36,575 nucleotides of DNA from positions 1 through 36,575 of the forward strand of contig JAOAGV010000037.1 of assembly GCA_026415575.1 (NCBI GenBank), in the 5' to 3' direction. The notes beneath the pieces were generated by a model. It worked only from the letters and a program-made list of their open reading frames with translations. It was not told the origin of the DNA and did not search any database. The position numbers and the translations under genes are program-made. Below are positions 7,352 to 15,949 of this stretch, one piece after another; positions within the stretch are counted from its first letter, which is position 1, and every line of letters starts with the position of its first letter. This stretch comes from Candidatus Sumerlaeia bacterium (GTDB lineage: Bacteria > Sumerlaeota > Sumerlaeia > JADFCW01).

Positions 7352-8521
7352 TCATGACTTCGGGCCCAAGTCCACCAGCCAAATATTCCGATACATAATC
7401 GGATTGCCGTGATCTTGCAACGTGATGTTGGTCGGCTGACGAAGCGGTCCGATGTCCAGACGGTCATGGATAGGGACGCCGTTGTGCAGGACAGTCAGCC
7501 GGGCATTCGACTCGTTGGGCGGTGTTTCGACCGTCACATCATACGTTTGCCATTGCATCGGTGGCCGGCACATGTTGACCAACGGGTCCACGCGCGCGTA
7601 AATGCCGCCGCATTCTTTCGAGCGGCCAATCAGACCGTAGCTGTCGAGCACCTGAATTTCGAGGCCGTGGAAGAGAACGCCGCTGTTTCCGCGCGCCTGC
7701 TCGCGCGCCGTGGGGATGAACGGGGTGCGGAATTCGAGGTGCATCCTGAAATTCAGGAACTGCCGCTTGGTCGAGAGCGTGCCGCTGCCCGGCGTGCATT
7801 TCATCATGCCGTTCTCGATGACCCATTTGACGGGGCCGGGCACCGTGCGCGCGGCGGTTGTCTTGGCCGCGGCTTTGGCGCTGCTTTTTTCCGCCTTTTC
7901 CTGTTTGGTTTTGCCTTCGAGGATGCTCTTGACCGCCGACTTGACCGCCGCCACACGCGAGTAGCTCACCCATTCGTTGAAGTTGGTTCCGTCGAAAAGC
8001 ACCACGGCGCCGGCGGGCGGTTTGACTCCCAGCGTCGGCGACAGGCGTACCACTTTTTGCAACTCGAACGTCCCGCCCTCGCGTGCGCTCGGCGAAACAA
8101 CGCCGGTGAATTTACCGTCGCGGATTGTTCCTTCCCAGTCGGGGCCGCAATACACACTTATGTCGCCCCAGCCGAAGAACGCCACGCCGGAGCCGCTGGT
8201 GAAACCTTCCAAACTGACAACTGTCGTGGTGCGCTTGTCGAAAGCATGCATAAACGTTGCGTGGTAGCGCCCTTTGCCGAGCGCCACGACTTGGGCGGCA
8301 ATCGGAAAAGAACCTTTCTTGTTCTTTCGGATAAACTGGCCTTCCCAGTCCCCCATAAAGGGGTCGGCGGATTCCATGGCTTTCAAGGATTCGGCAACAA
8401 GTTGTTCGGTGGGCGCTTGCGCAGGCAGCGGGGCAAAGTGTCCCGCAACGTTCAGCCAAAACACAGTAACGATGGCGACTGTCAAACCGCCGATTCGACA
8501 CGAACCTGTTTTGTTTCTCAT
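7352..8521 (-). CDS. Exported DUF1080 (3-keto-disaccharide hydrolase family) protein
   Basis: From the ATG at 8521, preceded by an AGGGGAAGG ribosome binding site, the protein has 389 residues. A signal peptide ends near APLPAQA (about residue 36). Residues 50-165 form a beta-rich region of unknown type. The DUF1080 domain (PF06439, concanavalin-like fold) then opens with GAVVLFDGTNFNEW, is interrupted by a Lys/Ala-rich insert, and continues with WVIENGMMKCTPGSG, FRMHLEFRTPF, GNSGVLFHGLEIQVLDSYG and ITLQDHGNPIMYRNIWL. Members of this family cleave 3-keto-glycosides produced by Gfo/Idh/MocA-type oxidoreductases. Family membership is clear. The substrate is not visible. An upstream in-frame start (8584) lacks a binding site and would destroy the signal peptide. 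Confidence 0.9.
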   Translation of the reverse strand: MRNKTGSCRIGGLTVAIVTVFWLNVAGHFAPLPAQAPTEQLVAESLKAMESADPFMGDWEGQFIRKNKKGSFPIAAQVVALGKGRYHATFMHAFDKRTTTVVSLEGFTSGSGVAFFGWGDISVYCGPDWEGTIRDGKFTGVVSPSAREGGTFELQKVVRLSPTLGVKPPAGAVVLFDGTNFNEWVSYSRVAAVKSAVKSILEGKTKQEKAEKSSAKAAAKTTAARTVPGPVKWVIENGMMKCTPGSGTLSTKRQFLNFRMHLEFRTPFIPTAREQARGNSGVLFHGLEIQVLDSYGLIGRSKECGGIYARVDPLVNMCRPPMQWQTYDVTVETPPNESNARLTVLHNGVPIHDRLDIGPLRQPTNITLQDHGNPIMYRNIWLVDLGPKS

Positions 8522-8640
8522 AGGCCTTCCCCTCTTCTTTTGGCGAAATGTAGCTGTGTATTTCCCAACGGCAAAATCCGCCATTCCGCATCCGGCGTGT
8601 CAAGGCAAGAGTAGGGCGGGATTTCCATTCGGATGCCAAG

Positions 8641-8810
8641 GGGGTTGGGTCCCACCCCGACCGCGTGTGAGGAACGAACGCCGTGGAAGGCATCCCCCCA
8701 AATGATTGCATGGAGGGTCGGGTTCCACACCGGCCTTTCGATTTTGGATTTTTGAGTATTTTCTTTGGTTGAATACCGACGCCGTGGAGGGTCGGGTTCC
8801 ACCCCGACCG
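8641..8810. repeat. Three dispersed hairpin repeats (GGTCGGGTTCCACCCCGACC type)
   Basis: Within the gap between the GH57 stop and the DUF1080 start, related sequences occur at 8641-8665, 8711-8735 and 8784-8810. The last and best copy has a seven-base stem GGTCGGG/CCCGACC around TTCCAC. It is preceded by GTGGAG and followed by GCTTC. Copies 1 and 2 are degenerate. A partial match to the lead-in (CGCCGTGGA) is at 8680-8688. Copy 3 abuts the GH57 stop codon (8813), so it could serve as a transcription-end hairpin, but no T-run follows. Confidence 0.75.
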
Positions 8811-8812
8811 CT

Positions 8813-10417
8813 TCACCGGTCGGCGTAGGCCCGATAGTCTATGTTAGGGAAGATATTATTGCGCCATTCGAGATCGGCCACGAACTTTTCCTCGATGTGG
8901 CCGTTCATGACCATGGCGTAAAGGTTGGCGAGATTGATCAAGTGGTCGCGCGTGCGTTTGCGCGCATACTCGACCATCGTGTTGGTTTTCATGATAAACG
9001 CCCAGTCGGACGACTGCGCCAGAAGCAGTTCGCGGGCCGCCTGCTTGAGCGCGCGCAGGAGCAACCCCTCGGCCTTCGGAAACCGGTTGGCCATTTCGAT
9101 CATCCGCTCCGCCCCCTTGTGCAAATGGCGGTAAATCCAATCGTTGCTCCCCTCGAGCCAAACCTCGCAGTAGCCCTTGTGTCCCCACGACGACAGCGAG
9201 GGCGTGGCCACTTGATTGCGCGGATAGCGTTCGAGATACTCGCTGGGCGTAATGCAGACGAGGTCTTTTTGATCGTAATGGATTTTGCGGAATAGAAAAT
9301 TCAGAAAAGCAGGTCCCTCAAACCACCAGTGGCCGAACAGCTCGGCATCATAGGGGCAGACGACAATCGGCGGGCGGTCCATGAACTTGCGCAGCCACTC
9401 GGTCTGCTTCTGGCGGTTGAACATGAAGTTGCCGGCGTGACAGGCGGCCGCCTCGAGCGCATCGCGCTCGACATACGGCTGCTTTTCCGAAAGATCGAGG
9501 TCGTTGCCGGTAATTTTGTAATATTTAAGACCTGTGGCGATCCGCAGCCCGCTTTCGTGGATGTATGGGCGGATGTATTCGAATTCGAGATCATAGCCGA
9601 TGTCGCGGTAAAACTCGCGATAGCGGAAATCGCCCGGATAGCCTTCATCGGCGCTCCAGACCGATTTCGACGATTCGAGGTCACGCCCGAACGCCGCCAC
9701 GCCGGTCGGGCAGAAAAGCGGCGCATAAACCCCATAGCGCGGCCGCCGGTCGGCAAACAAGATGCCGTGTGCATCCAAAAAGAAGAACCGGATGCCCTGT
9801 TCCGCCAAAATGGCGTCGAGGCCCGGATAGTAGCCGCATTCGCCGTTCCAGATGCCCCGCGGCATCTGACCGAACGTCTCCTGATGGTATTGCACGGCAA
9901 TGGCCACCTGCGCACGGACGGCCTGCGGCTGAATCTGCAGGAGTGGGAGAAAACCGTGCGTGGCGCCGCAGGTAATAATCTCCAGTTTGCCTGTTTCGGC
10001 CAGTTGCTTGAAGGCGCCGACCACGTTCCGTTTGTGTTTGTCCACGAACAGCCGGCGGCACATCTCAAACCGGCGCAGATACATCTTTGCCGTGTCGTGA
10101 AACTCCGGCATCCAGCGCGTGCGCTCGATCTCCTTGTGCGCCAGCTCGATCAGCGACTCCAGATGCTTGGTGTAGCGCTCAACCAGCAGCGCATCTGTCA
10201 TCATGGAGACCAACGGGGGAGTCAGCGACATGGTAACCCGGAAGTCCACGCCGTCGCGCACCAACCCCTCAAACACATCGAGCAGGGGAAGATAGGTCTC
10301 CGTCATCGCCTCGAAAAACCATCTCTCTTCGAGGCAATCCTCATATTCGGGATGACGGACGTAAGGAAGATGAGCGTGGAGGACTAAACAAAGATAACCG
10401 GTCGGTTCTGCAGCCAT
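8813..10417 (-). CDS. GH57 (DUF1957-type) 1,4-alpha-glucan branching enzyme-like protein
   Basis: The 534-residue protein is a glycoside hydrolase family 57 member of the branching-enzyme type, acting on glycogen or related alpha-glucans in the cytoplasm. The N-terminal barrel opens with LVLHAHLPYVRHPEYED (family HxH at H14 and H16). The nucleophile is in IWNGECGYYPG (E193), and the acid/base aspartate is in VVCPYDAELFGHWWFEGP (D357). The C-terminal helical region, about residues 410-530, contains SSWGHKGYCEVWLEGSNDW and matches DUF1957. Length and motifs agree with the Thermococcus and Thermus enzymes, which branch amylose. A DUF4912 gene precedes it by 97 bases on the same strand, a pairing also seen in other bacteria. 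The ATG is retained although its ribosome binding site is weak. Confidence 0.92.
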   Translation of the reverse strand: MAAEPTGYLCLVLHAHLPYVRHPEYEDCLEERWFFEAMTETYLPLLDVFEGLVRDGVDFRVTMSLTPPLVSMMTDALLVERYTKHLESLIELAHKEIERTRWMPEFHDTAKMYLRRFEMCRRLFVDKHKRNVVGAFKQLAETGKLEIITCGATHGFLPLLQIQPQAVRAQVAIAVQYHQETFGQMPRGIWNGECGYYPGLDAILAEQGIRFFFLDAHGILFADRRPRYGVYAPLFCPTGVAAFGRDLESSKSVWSADEGYPGDFRYREFYRDIGYDLEFEYIRPYIHESGLRIATGLKYYKITGNDLDLSEKQPYVERDALEAAACHAGNFMFNRQKQTEWLRKFMDRPPIVVCPYDAELFGHWWFEGPAFLNFLFRKIHYDQKDLVCITPSEYLERYPRNQVATPSLSSWGHKGYCEVWLEGSNDWIYRHLHKGAERMIEMANRFPKAEGLLLRALKQAARELLLAQSSDWAFIMKTNTMVEYARKRTRDHLINLANLYAMVMNGHIEEKFVADLEWRNNIFPNIDYRAYADR

Positions 10418-10514
10418 AAGAAATCCGCAACAACCTCAGGATGATCGTCCAGCAAAAACCTGTCTCAACTCTTTCCCGTGTTCCTGTAGCGCGTCTTCTT
10501 CGTTCTGCGTTCAC

Positions 10515-11858
10515 TTACGGCCGCATGGTTCGGCGGACAATGGGAATGACTTCGCGCGTCAGCGCCGCATCGCTGCTGACGGCGCGGACTGGAATCACCT
10601 GTTCGCCGTCAGGCAATTCAAACCGCAGCGAAAACGTGCCGTCGGGCCGCACCATGACCGGCTGGCCTTGAATGGTAACGCGCGCCGAGGGATCCGTGGA
10701 CCCGCTGACAATCAATTCCGTTCGCACCGATAGAGGAAGGTCGGGAGCCACTCCTTCGGCTGCCTCTTTTTTCCCCGGCCGCTGTCCGAGGCGCAAGGCC
10801 GCCAGAGAACCCGACGGCGGGGCGCTGGCCCCTTCGCCTTGTTCGAGGCGCAAACGCAGTCGGCGCGAAATCTGACGAATTGCCGCCTCCGATCCTATTC
10901 GGCTGCTGCCGGTCAACACTACGTCGGCCGACCGCGCGAGGATTTCTTTCAATTCCTCCGACACCGACATCCACTCGGTGTCCTCGGCGGATGATTCTGC
11001 AATAGAGTTTCGCGGCGTGCGGACTGTGTTCGACCGGCAAATCTGGATGAACTCGCCTTGATCATTGAGCACCCCGATTTCCGCACACCATTCGCAGTCC
11101 GTCTTCGGGACGTTGACATACCAGCTGACCGCCCCGCCGGTAATGGGGATTTCATACCATGCCAAACTGTTGAGTCCGTTGAACTCCTCAACTCCCGTAA
11201 TATCATGCAACCGCACAACCAACCGCTCGATGAAACCTTCCGGAGCCAGCCCCAGCATCTGGCGGACGTCCTTGCCGATTTCCCAGTAGAAGAACAGCCA
11301 CTCCGGATCGCGCACCATCAAGACTAACTTCGTATCGCCGTATTCACGCGGCAACTCGCTGACACGTTCCTCTGGATAGATCGGCTCGATGATCCGATCG
11401 GGCGGGGTAACCTCGTATTTGGTCGCGCGAATGGCGATGACGGGGCTGGCGCTGACCGCCGCGGCATGAGGAGTGGCGCCGACCACAGTGCTGTGGGGAT
11501 GGACGACAACGGCTTCAGCCTCGCGCTCTGACCCGACTTTCTTTTCCACAACAGGTTCGGTAACAGGGGCGGCAGCGGCTTTTCGCGTGCCCTTTTTCGG
11601 CCCGGCGGCGACCGTCCGGGTTCGGCTTTTTGGCGGTGCGGCCTGCGAAGATGGCGCGCCCACGCTTTTCTTCGCCGCTGTTTTGCGCGATGGGGCAACA
11701 TCTTTTTTCACCGCTTTTGCGGACGCCGGCACTTTTTGTGCCTTCTTGGACGCCTCCGCGGGTGCAGCACGCTTACGGCGCGGCGACTCGTTCTCTGCGC
11801 TCTCTTTTGATTCAGTGGTGGATGGTTTTCGTGTTCTTGGCTTCTTTTCCTTGTCCAT
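10515..11858 (-). CDS. DUF4912 domain protein with histone-H1-like basic N-terminus
   Basis: From the ATG at 11858 the protein has 447 residues. The first 130 are a disordered, Lys/Ala/Pro-rich tail (MDKEKKPRTRKPSTTESKES and similar), like histone H1 or the AAKK tails of nucleoid proteins. DUF4912 follows at about residues 180-300: YGDTKLVLMVRDPEWLFFYWEIG, then LVVRLHDITGV, SWYVNVPKTDCEWCAEIGVL and RSNTVRTPR. Near the C-terminus a beta-sandwich-like segment reads TELIVSGSTDPSARVTIQGQPV and RPDGTFSLRFELPDG, which resembles a bacterial Ig-like or carbohydrate-linked module. The biochemical function is unknown. Adjacency to the GH57 gene suggests a role in glycan metabolism or storage. A longer frame to 11903 would need a TTG. 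Confidence 0.85.
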   Translation of the reverse strand: MDKEKKPRTRKPSTTESKESAENESPRRKRAAPAEASKKAQKVPASAKAVKKDVAPSRKTAAKKSVGAPSSQAAPPKSRTRTVAAGPKKGTRKAAAAPVTEPVVEKKVGSEREAEAVVVHPHSTVVGATPHAAAVSASPVIAIRATKYEVTPPDRIIEPIYPEERVSELPREYGDTKLVLMVRDPEWLFFYWEIGKDVRQMLGLAPEGFIERLVVRLHDITGVEEFNGLNSLAWYEIPITGGAVSWYVNVPKTDCEWCAEIGVLNDQGEFIQICRSNTVRTPRNSIAESSAEDTEWMSVSEELKEILARSADVVLTGSSRIGSEAAIRQISRRLRLRLEQGEGASAPPSGSLAALRLGQRPGKKEAAEGVAPDLPLSVRTELIVSGSTDPSARVTIQGQPVMVRPDGTFSLRFELPDGEQVIPVRAVSSDAALTREVIPIVRRTMRP

Positions 11859-12061
11859 GTCAAACACCCTACCCCTCTCCTCCTGTGCCTTTTTCAACGG
11901 CAAGAAAGAAAACGGGAGTTTTTGCGGCCCCTTCGCCAGTCAAACAAGGGAACAATACCCACTGCCGATTTCGCAAAACAAGTGAAAAATGCATTTGGAC
12001 ACGAGGCCGGATAACATCAATTTACAGTTGACGGGCGGGTTGGCTCAACGCTAACCAATCA

Positions 12062-12087
12062 ACCGCATTCCTGCGGTGCGGGTTTTT
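12062..12087 (+). other. Hairpin followed by T-run in the leader of the DUF1080 gene
   Basis: A perfect six-base stem, ACCGCA-TTCC-TGCGGT (12062-12077), is followed by GCGGG and TTTTT. It lies 36 bases before the ATG at 12123. It could be a weak terminator or an attenuator, but the stem is short and the T-run is separated from it, so this is tentative. Confidence 0.35.
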
Positions 12088-12122
12088 CCACCGGCAAACC
12101 AAATCCAGCGAGGTGAACAACC

Positions 12123-12881
12123 ATGGCGACGCGAACAAGCAGTTGGACCCGGCAATTGTGTGTTACAGCATTGATTCTGGCACTCGTCGCGCCCTATGCG
12201 GCGGCGGGCGAGGCCAAAACAGCCAAAAAAGGAAAAGCGGGCGGCAAAAAGGGCGCAACAACCGAATCTCCCGCCCCAGCCGCGTCCGAGGAAGGCTTTG
12301 TCAGCCTGTTCGACGGTAAGACCCTCGACGGCTGGAAGGTCAACGAAAACCCCGGCTCCTTTGTCGTCGAAAACGGGGCCATCGTGACCAAAAACGGCAC
12401 CCGCTCCCACTTGTTCTATGATGGCCCCGTTGCCAATCACAACTTCAAGAACTTCATTCTCCGCATGGACGTCATGACCACGACCGGCGCCAACAGCGGC
12501 GTGTTCTTCCACACCCAGTTTCAGGAAACCGGCTGGCCCGGCATCGGCTATGAATGCCAAGTCAACAGCACCCACAGCGATCCTATTCGTACCGGCAGCA
12601 TTTATCAGGCCAAAGACCTTGTCAACAAAGCCGGCTCTGAACACAGCAAGGACGGCAAATGGTTTGCCCTTGAGATCGCCGTCGAAGGCAAAAAGATCAC
12701 GGTCAAGGTGGACGGCAAGGTGATCAATGAATACACCGAGCCGGACAACGTGGTGCCGCCGAAGAACCGTCCCGGCCGCAAGCTGTCCAGCGGAACGATT
12801 GCCTTGCAGGCCCACCCGCCGATTCCGGGCATGCCGGGTACGGTGATGTTCAAAAATATTCGTGTGAAAGTGTTGCCGTAA
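12123..12881 (+). CDS. Exported DUF1080 (3-keto-disaccharide hydrolase family) protein
   Basis: The 252-residue protein has a signal peptide (MATRTSSWTRQLCVTALILA, cleavage near YAAAG at about residue 28) and a short Lys-rich linker. A single, complete DUF1080 domain follows: FVSLFDGKTLDGWKVNENPG, FVVENGAIVTKNG, FKNFILRMDVMTTTGANSGVFFH, WPGIGYECQVNSTHSD, GKWFALEIAVEGKKITVKVDGKVINEY, and GTIALQAHPPIPGMPGTVMFKNIRVK. This is the canonical domain order and size. Such proteins split 3-keto-glycosides generated by an oxidoreductase. The Tat-exported Gfo/Idh/MocA gene starts 105 bases downstream on the same strand, which supports a joint pathway. GAGGTG lies 8 bases before the ATG. Confidence 0.93.
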   Translation: MATRTSSWTRQLCVTALILALVAPYAAAGEAKTAKKGKAGGKKGATTESPAPAASEEGFVSLFDGKTLDGWKVNENPGSFVVENGAIVTKNGTRSHLFYDGPVANHNFKNFILRMDVMTTTGANSGVFFHTQFQETGWPGIGYECQVNSTHSDPIRTGSIYQAKDLVNKAGSEHSKDGKWFALEIAVEGKKITVKVDGKVINEYTEPDNVVPPKNRPGRKLSSGTIALQAHPPIPGMPGTVMFKNIRVKVLP

Positions 12882-12986
12882 GGTGAACAATTTGTGGGAC
12901 GTATGGGACCTGTCCGAGGGGGTGGGTCTGAGGAGTTCCATCCGTCCTATCGGCAAGTTTGCCCATTTCTTGCAAGGAGAAGTGCT

Positions 12987-14345
12987 ATGAATCGTCGTCT
13001 TTTCCTAAAAACAGCGGCTGCGGCCGGGGTTGCGCTCTCATCGGGCCGCAGTCTGGCCGCCGAAGCAGCCGCCGGCAAACGCGTCGCTCTCATCGGCTGC
13101 GGCTGGTATGGCAAAAGCGCCCTGTTCCGGCTGCTTCAGATCGCGCCGGTCGAGGTCGTCGCCCTGTGCGACGTGGACAAGAAGATGCTGGCCGAAGCCG
13201 CCGACATGGTCGCCGAGCGCCAAAAGTCGAAAAAGAAACCGCGCACCTACAGCGACTATCGCGAATTGCTCAAACAGGAAAAACCCGACATTGTCCATGT
13301 AGCCACGCCCGACCACTGGCACGCGCTGCCGATGATCGCCGCCGTGCAGGCCGGCGCCGACGTCTATGTCGAAAAGCCCATTAGCGTGGACATCGTCGAG
13401 GGGCAGGCCATGGTCGCCGCGGCCAAAAAATACAATCGCGTCGTCCAGGTCAATATGCAGCGCCGCAGCACCCCGCATTTGGTCGAGGCCCGCGACCGCG
13501 TCATCAAAGAAGGCAAACTCGGCAAGGTCGGCCTGATCGAAATCTATTGCTACTATCAGATGCGCGCGCGCGAAACTCCCCCTGACACCGATCCACCCGA
13601 ACACCTCGACTACGAAATGTGGACCGGCCCCGCTCCCATGCGCCCCTACAACGCGCTCGTCCATCCGCGCCGTTGGCGCGCCTTCATGGAATACGGCAAC
13701 GGTATTGTCGGCGACATGTGCGTGCACATGCTCGATATGGTGCGCTGGATGCTCGATCTGGGCTGGCCCAAACGCATCTCTTCCAGCGGCGGCATTTTCC
13801 TCGACAAAAAAAGCAAGGCCAACATCTCCGATACCCAGATTGCCACGTTCGAGTATGACGACCTGACCGTTGTCTGGCAGCACCGCTCGTGGGGCGACCC
13901 GCCCGTGCCGGCCGCCCAGAAATTCCCGTGGGGCGCAACTCTCTATGGCGAGAACGGAACGCTGACGGCCAACGTGATGAGCTACGAATTTGTTCCGCGC
14001 GGCAAGGGCGGCACACCGCTCAGCGGCAAGGCCCTCTATGAATACGACAAATATCCCGAAGACGAAACCGAGAAGGACCTCGAACGGCACGTCGCTTCGG
14101 CCATTCGCCGCCACTATCAGAACTTCCTCGAAAACATCGCCACGCGCGGTAATCCGGTCTCGAACATCGAGGAAGGCTACATTTCAGCTGCATGCTGCAT
14201 CTTGGCCAATATGGCCATGCAACTGGGTCGTACTCTGGCCTTCGATCCGGCAACGGGAAAGGTCGCCGGCGACGACGCAGCAAACAAACTGCTGGCCCGT
14301 CCCTATCGCGCGCCGTGGGTTCATCCGACGCCGGAGAATGTGTGA
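12987..14345 (+). CDS. Tat-exported Gfo/Idh/MocA family oxidoreductase
   Basis: From the ATG at 12987, preceded by AAGGAGA at 6 bases, the protein has 452 residues. The N-terminus MNRRLFLKTAAAAGVALSSG is a twin-arginine signal, so the folded, cofactor-loaded protein is probably exported. The NAD(P)-binding Rossmann fold has VALIGCGWYGKSALFRLL and VVALCDVDKKML. The family motif EKPISVD carries the catalytic lysine. The C-terminal alpha/beta domain includes NGIVGDMCVHMLDMVRWMLDLGWP, with the usual Asp and His. Members oxidise or reduce sugars and cyclitols. Beside a DUF1080 hydrolase, the likely job is oxidation at C3 of a glycoside before cleavage. The reading frame extends further upstream, but only the start chosen here gives a signal and a ribosome site. 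Confidence 0.93.
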   Translation: MNRRLFLKTAAAAGVALSSGRSLAAEAAAGKRVALIGCGWYGKSALFRLLQIAPVEVVALCDVDKKMLAEAADMVAERQKSKKKPRTYSDYRELLKQEKPDIVHVATPDHWHALPMIAAVQAGADVYVEKPISVDIVEGQAMVAAAKKYNRVVQVNMQRRSTPHLVEARDRVIKEGKLGKVGLIEIYCYYQMRARETPPDTDPPEHLDYEMWTGPAPMRPYNALVHPRRWRAFMEYGNGIVGDMCVHMLDMVRWMLDLGWPKRISSSGGIFLDKKSKANISDTQIATFEYDDLTVVWQHRSWGDPPVPAAQKFPWGATLYGENGTLTANVMSYEFVPRGKGGTPLSGKALYEYDKYPEDETEKDLERHVASAIRRHYQNFLENIATRGNPVSNIEEGYISAACCILANMAMQLGRTLAFDPATGKVAGDDAANKLLARPYRAPWVHPTPENV

Positions 14346-14491
14346 GGGACGGCGCCTTCTCCGGCCGAACGGCATCGAGCGCCGTTTGCGTCGCATGGCC
14401 GTAGCTGTATAGAGTTGATCTTGGGTCCCATCATTCCGTTGTGCTTTGCATCATCTCATCCGGAGAGGATGCAAGAGAGCGCAAGTGCATT

Positions 14492-15949
14492 ATGCATTGC
14501 ACACGCAGACTTTCTGCCGCCATGCTGCTCGTCTCGATGGCCCAGTGGCAGCCGTTGACGGACAGCACGCACGCGGCCGATAGAACGTCTCCCTTCCCCG
14601 TTCGTATCTCAGCCAATGGGCGGCACCTTGTGGACGCAAGTGGCAAACCCTTCTTGCTGCACGGCGACACAGCATGGAGTCTGATCGTGCAGCTTACGAA
14701 GGAAGAAACGGAGGAGTATCTGGAGAACCGCCGCCAAAAGGGATTCAACGCCATTCTCGTCAACCTCATCGAGTATTTCTATGCCGACAATCCGCCCAAG
14801 AACAAATATGGCGACGGTCCCTTCAAAACTTCGGGCGATTTTTCCAAGCCCAATGAATCTTACTTTGCGCATGCCGACCGGGTCATCCGAAGGGCGGGCG
14901 AGAAGGGCATCCTCGTCATAGTGAATCCCTGCTACACGGGTTTCGGAGCGTCAAAAACAGACGGATGGGTGGAAGAGATTGTGGCCAATGGGCCGGCGAA
15001 ATGCCGCAACTACGGGCGATACGTGGGCAATCGTTACAAGGATTATACCAACATCATCTGGCAGGCAGGCGGAGATCAGATGATCAAGCCGGGATCGCCT
15101 CTCGAGCAAAACTGGCTGGAAATCCTGCAGGGTATTAGGGAATACGCGCCAAACCACTTCTGGACCGCCCACTGGAATCGCTTCAGCATTGCCTGCGACC
15201 AGCCCGCTTTTGAGCCCTACATGGACATCGTCAATGCTTATGGCGGCAACCGCACCTATATCCAGACCCTTCGGGCCTACAACCGGCCGAATCCGAAGCC
15301 CACGTTTTTCAACGAGGCCTACTACGAAGATACCCAGCTGGTAACGGGCGCCGGCGCACCGCACCTCCTGCGTGCGCAAGCCTATTGGGCCATCCTTTCG
15401 GGGGCGGCCGGCCATCTGTTCGGGAGCGATCACATCTGGGCGTTCGGCGCGCGAACTTACGGAAAACCCAACGCTCCCCGCTATGACTGGCGCGCGGGGA
15501 TGGAATCGCGCGGAGCCTGCGAGATGATGCACGTTAAAAGCCTTTTTGAGAGGCGGGCATGGTATGACTTGGTGCCCGACCAAGACCACACGGTTGTAAC
15601 AAGCGGATATGGAACGTTTGGCAAAGACGACCGGTCGGTTGGCGGCGACTATGTAGCGGCGGCCTGCACGCGCGACGGAAGTCTCATCATGGCCTACGTG
15701 CCTTCCACCGGCACAGGAACTCGAACAATCACCGTGAACATGTCGCGCTTGAGCGGGCCGGCTTTTGCCCGCTGGTATAATCCGACAACCGGAGCTTATA
15801 GCGACATCGCCGGGTCGCCGCTGCCTAACTCCCGCTCCCGAAATTTTACAACCCCCGGCGACAACGGAACGGGAGCAAACGACTGGGTTCTCGTTCTGGA
15901 AACCACGCCGGCGGCAAGCCCCGCCACCCGTTCACAACCTGCCAAATAA
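14492..15949 (+). CDS. Exported GH140-like (DUF4038/apiosidase-like) glycoside hydrolase
   Basis: From the ATG at 14492 the protein has 485 residues. A signal peptide runs to about DSTHAAD (residue 30). The DUF4038 TIM barrel opens with the characteristic PFPVRISANGRHLVDASGKPFLLHGDTAWSL. It continues with EEYLENRRQKGFNAILVNLIE and HADRVIRRAGEKGILVIVNP, the strand-4 block YTNIIWQAGGDQ, and KPTFFNEAYYED. The Asp of GGDQ and the Glu of NEAYYE are the likely acid/base and nucleophile. A C-terminal beta domain, from about residue 395, is of the putative collagen-binding type that accompanies this barrel. GH140 includes apiosidases acting on pectic rhamnogalacturonan-II, but related proteins have other specificities. 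A frame extension upstream to 14441 is possible but would bury the signal. Confidence 0.88.
   Translation: MHCTRRLSAAMLLVSMAQWQPLTDSTHAADRTSPFPVRISANGRHLVDASGKPFLLHGDTAWSLIVQLTKEETEEYLENRRQKGFNAILVNLIEYFYADNPPKNKYGDGPFKTSGDFSKPNESYFAHADRVIRRAGEKGILVIVNPCYTGFGASKTDGWVEEIVANGPAKCRNYGRYVGNRYKDYTNIIWQAGGDQMIKPGSPLEQNWLEILQGIREYAPNHFWTAHWNRFSIACDQPAFEPYMDIVNAYGGNRTYIQTLRAYNRPNPKPTFFNEAYYEDTQLVTGAGAPHLLRAQAYWAILSGAAGHLFGSDHIWAFGARTYGKPNAPRYDWRAGMESRGACEMMHVKSLFERRAWYDLVPDQDHTVVTSGYGTFGKDDRSVGGDYVAAACTRDGSLIMAYVPSTGTGTRTITVNMSRLSGPAFARWYNPTTGAYSDIAGSPLPNSRSRNFTTPGDNGTGANDWVLVLETTPAASPATRSQPAK

Noticed and set aside
13038-14114. Minus-strand frame opposite the MocA gene
   Set aside because: It is antisense to a clear Gfo/Idh/MocA gene with a Tat signal. 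It has no motif of its own.
14441-14491. Upstream start for the GH140-like gene
   Set aside because: It adds 17 residues before the signal peptide, which would then not be at the N-terminus.
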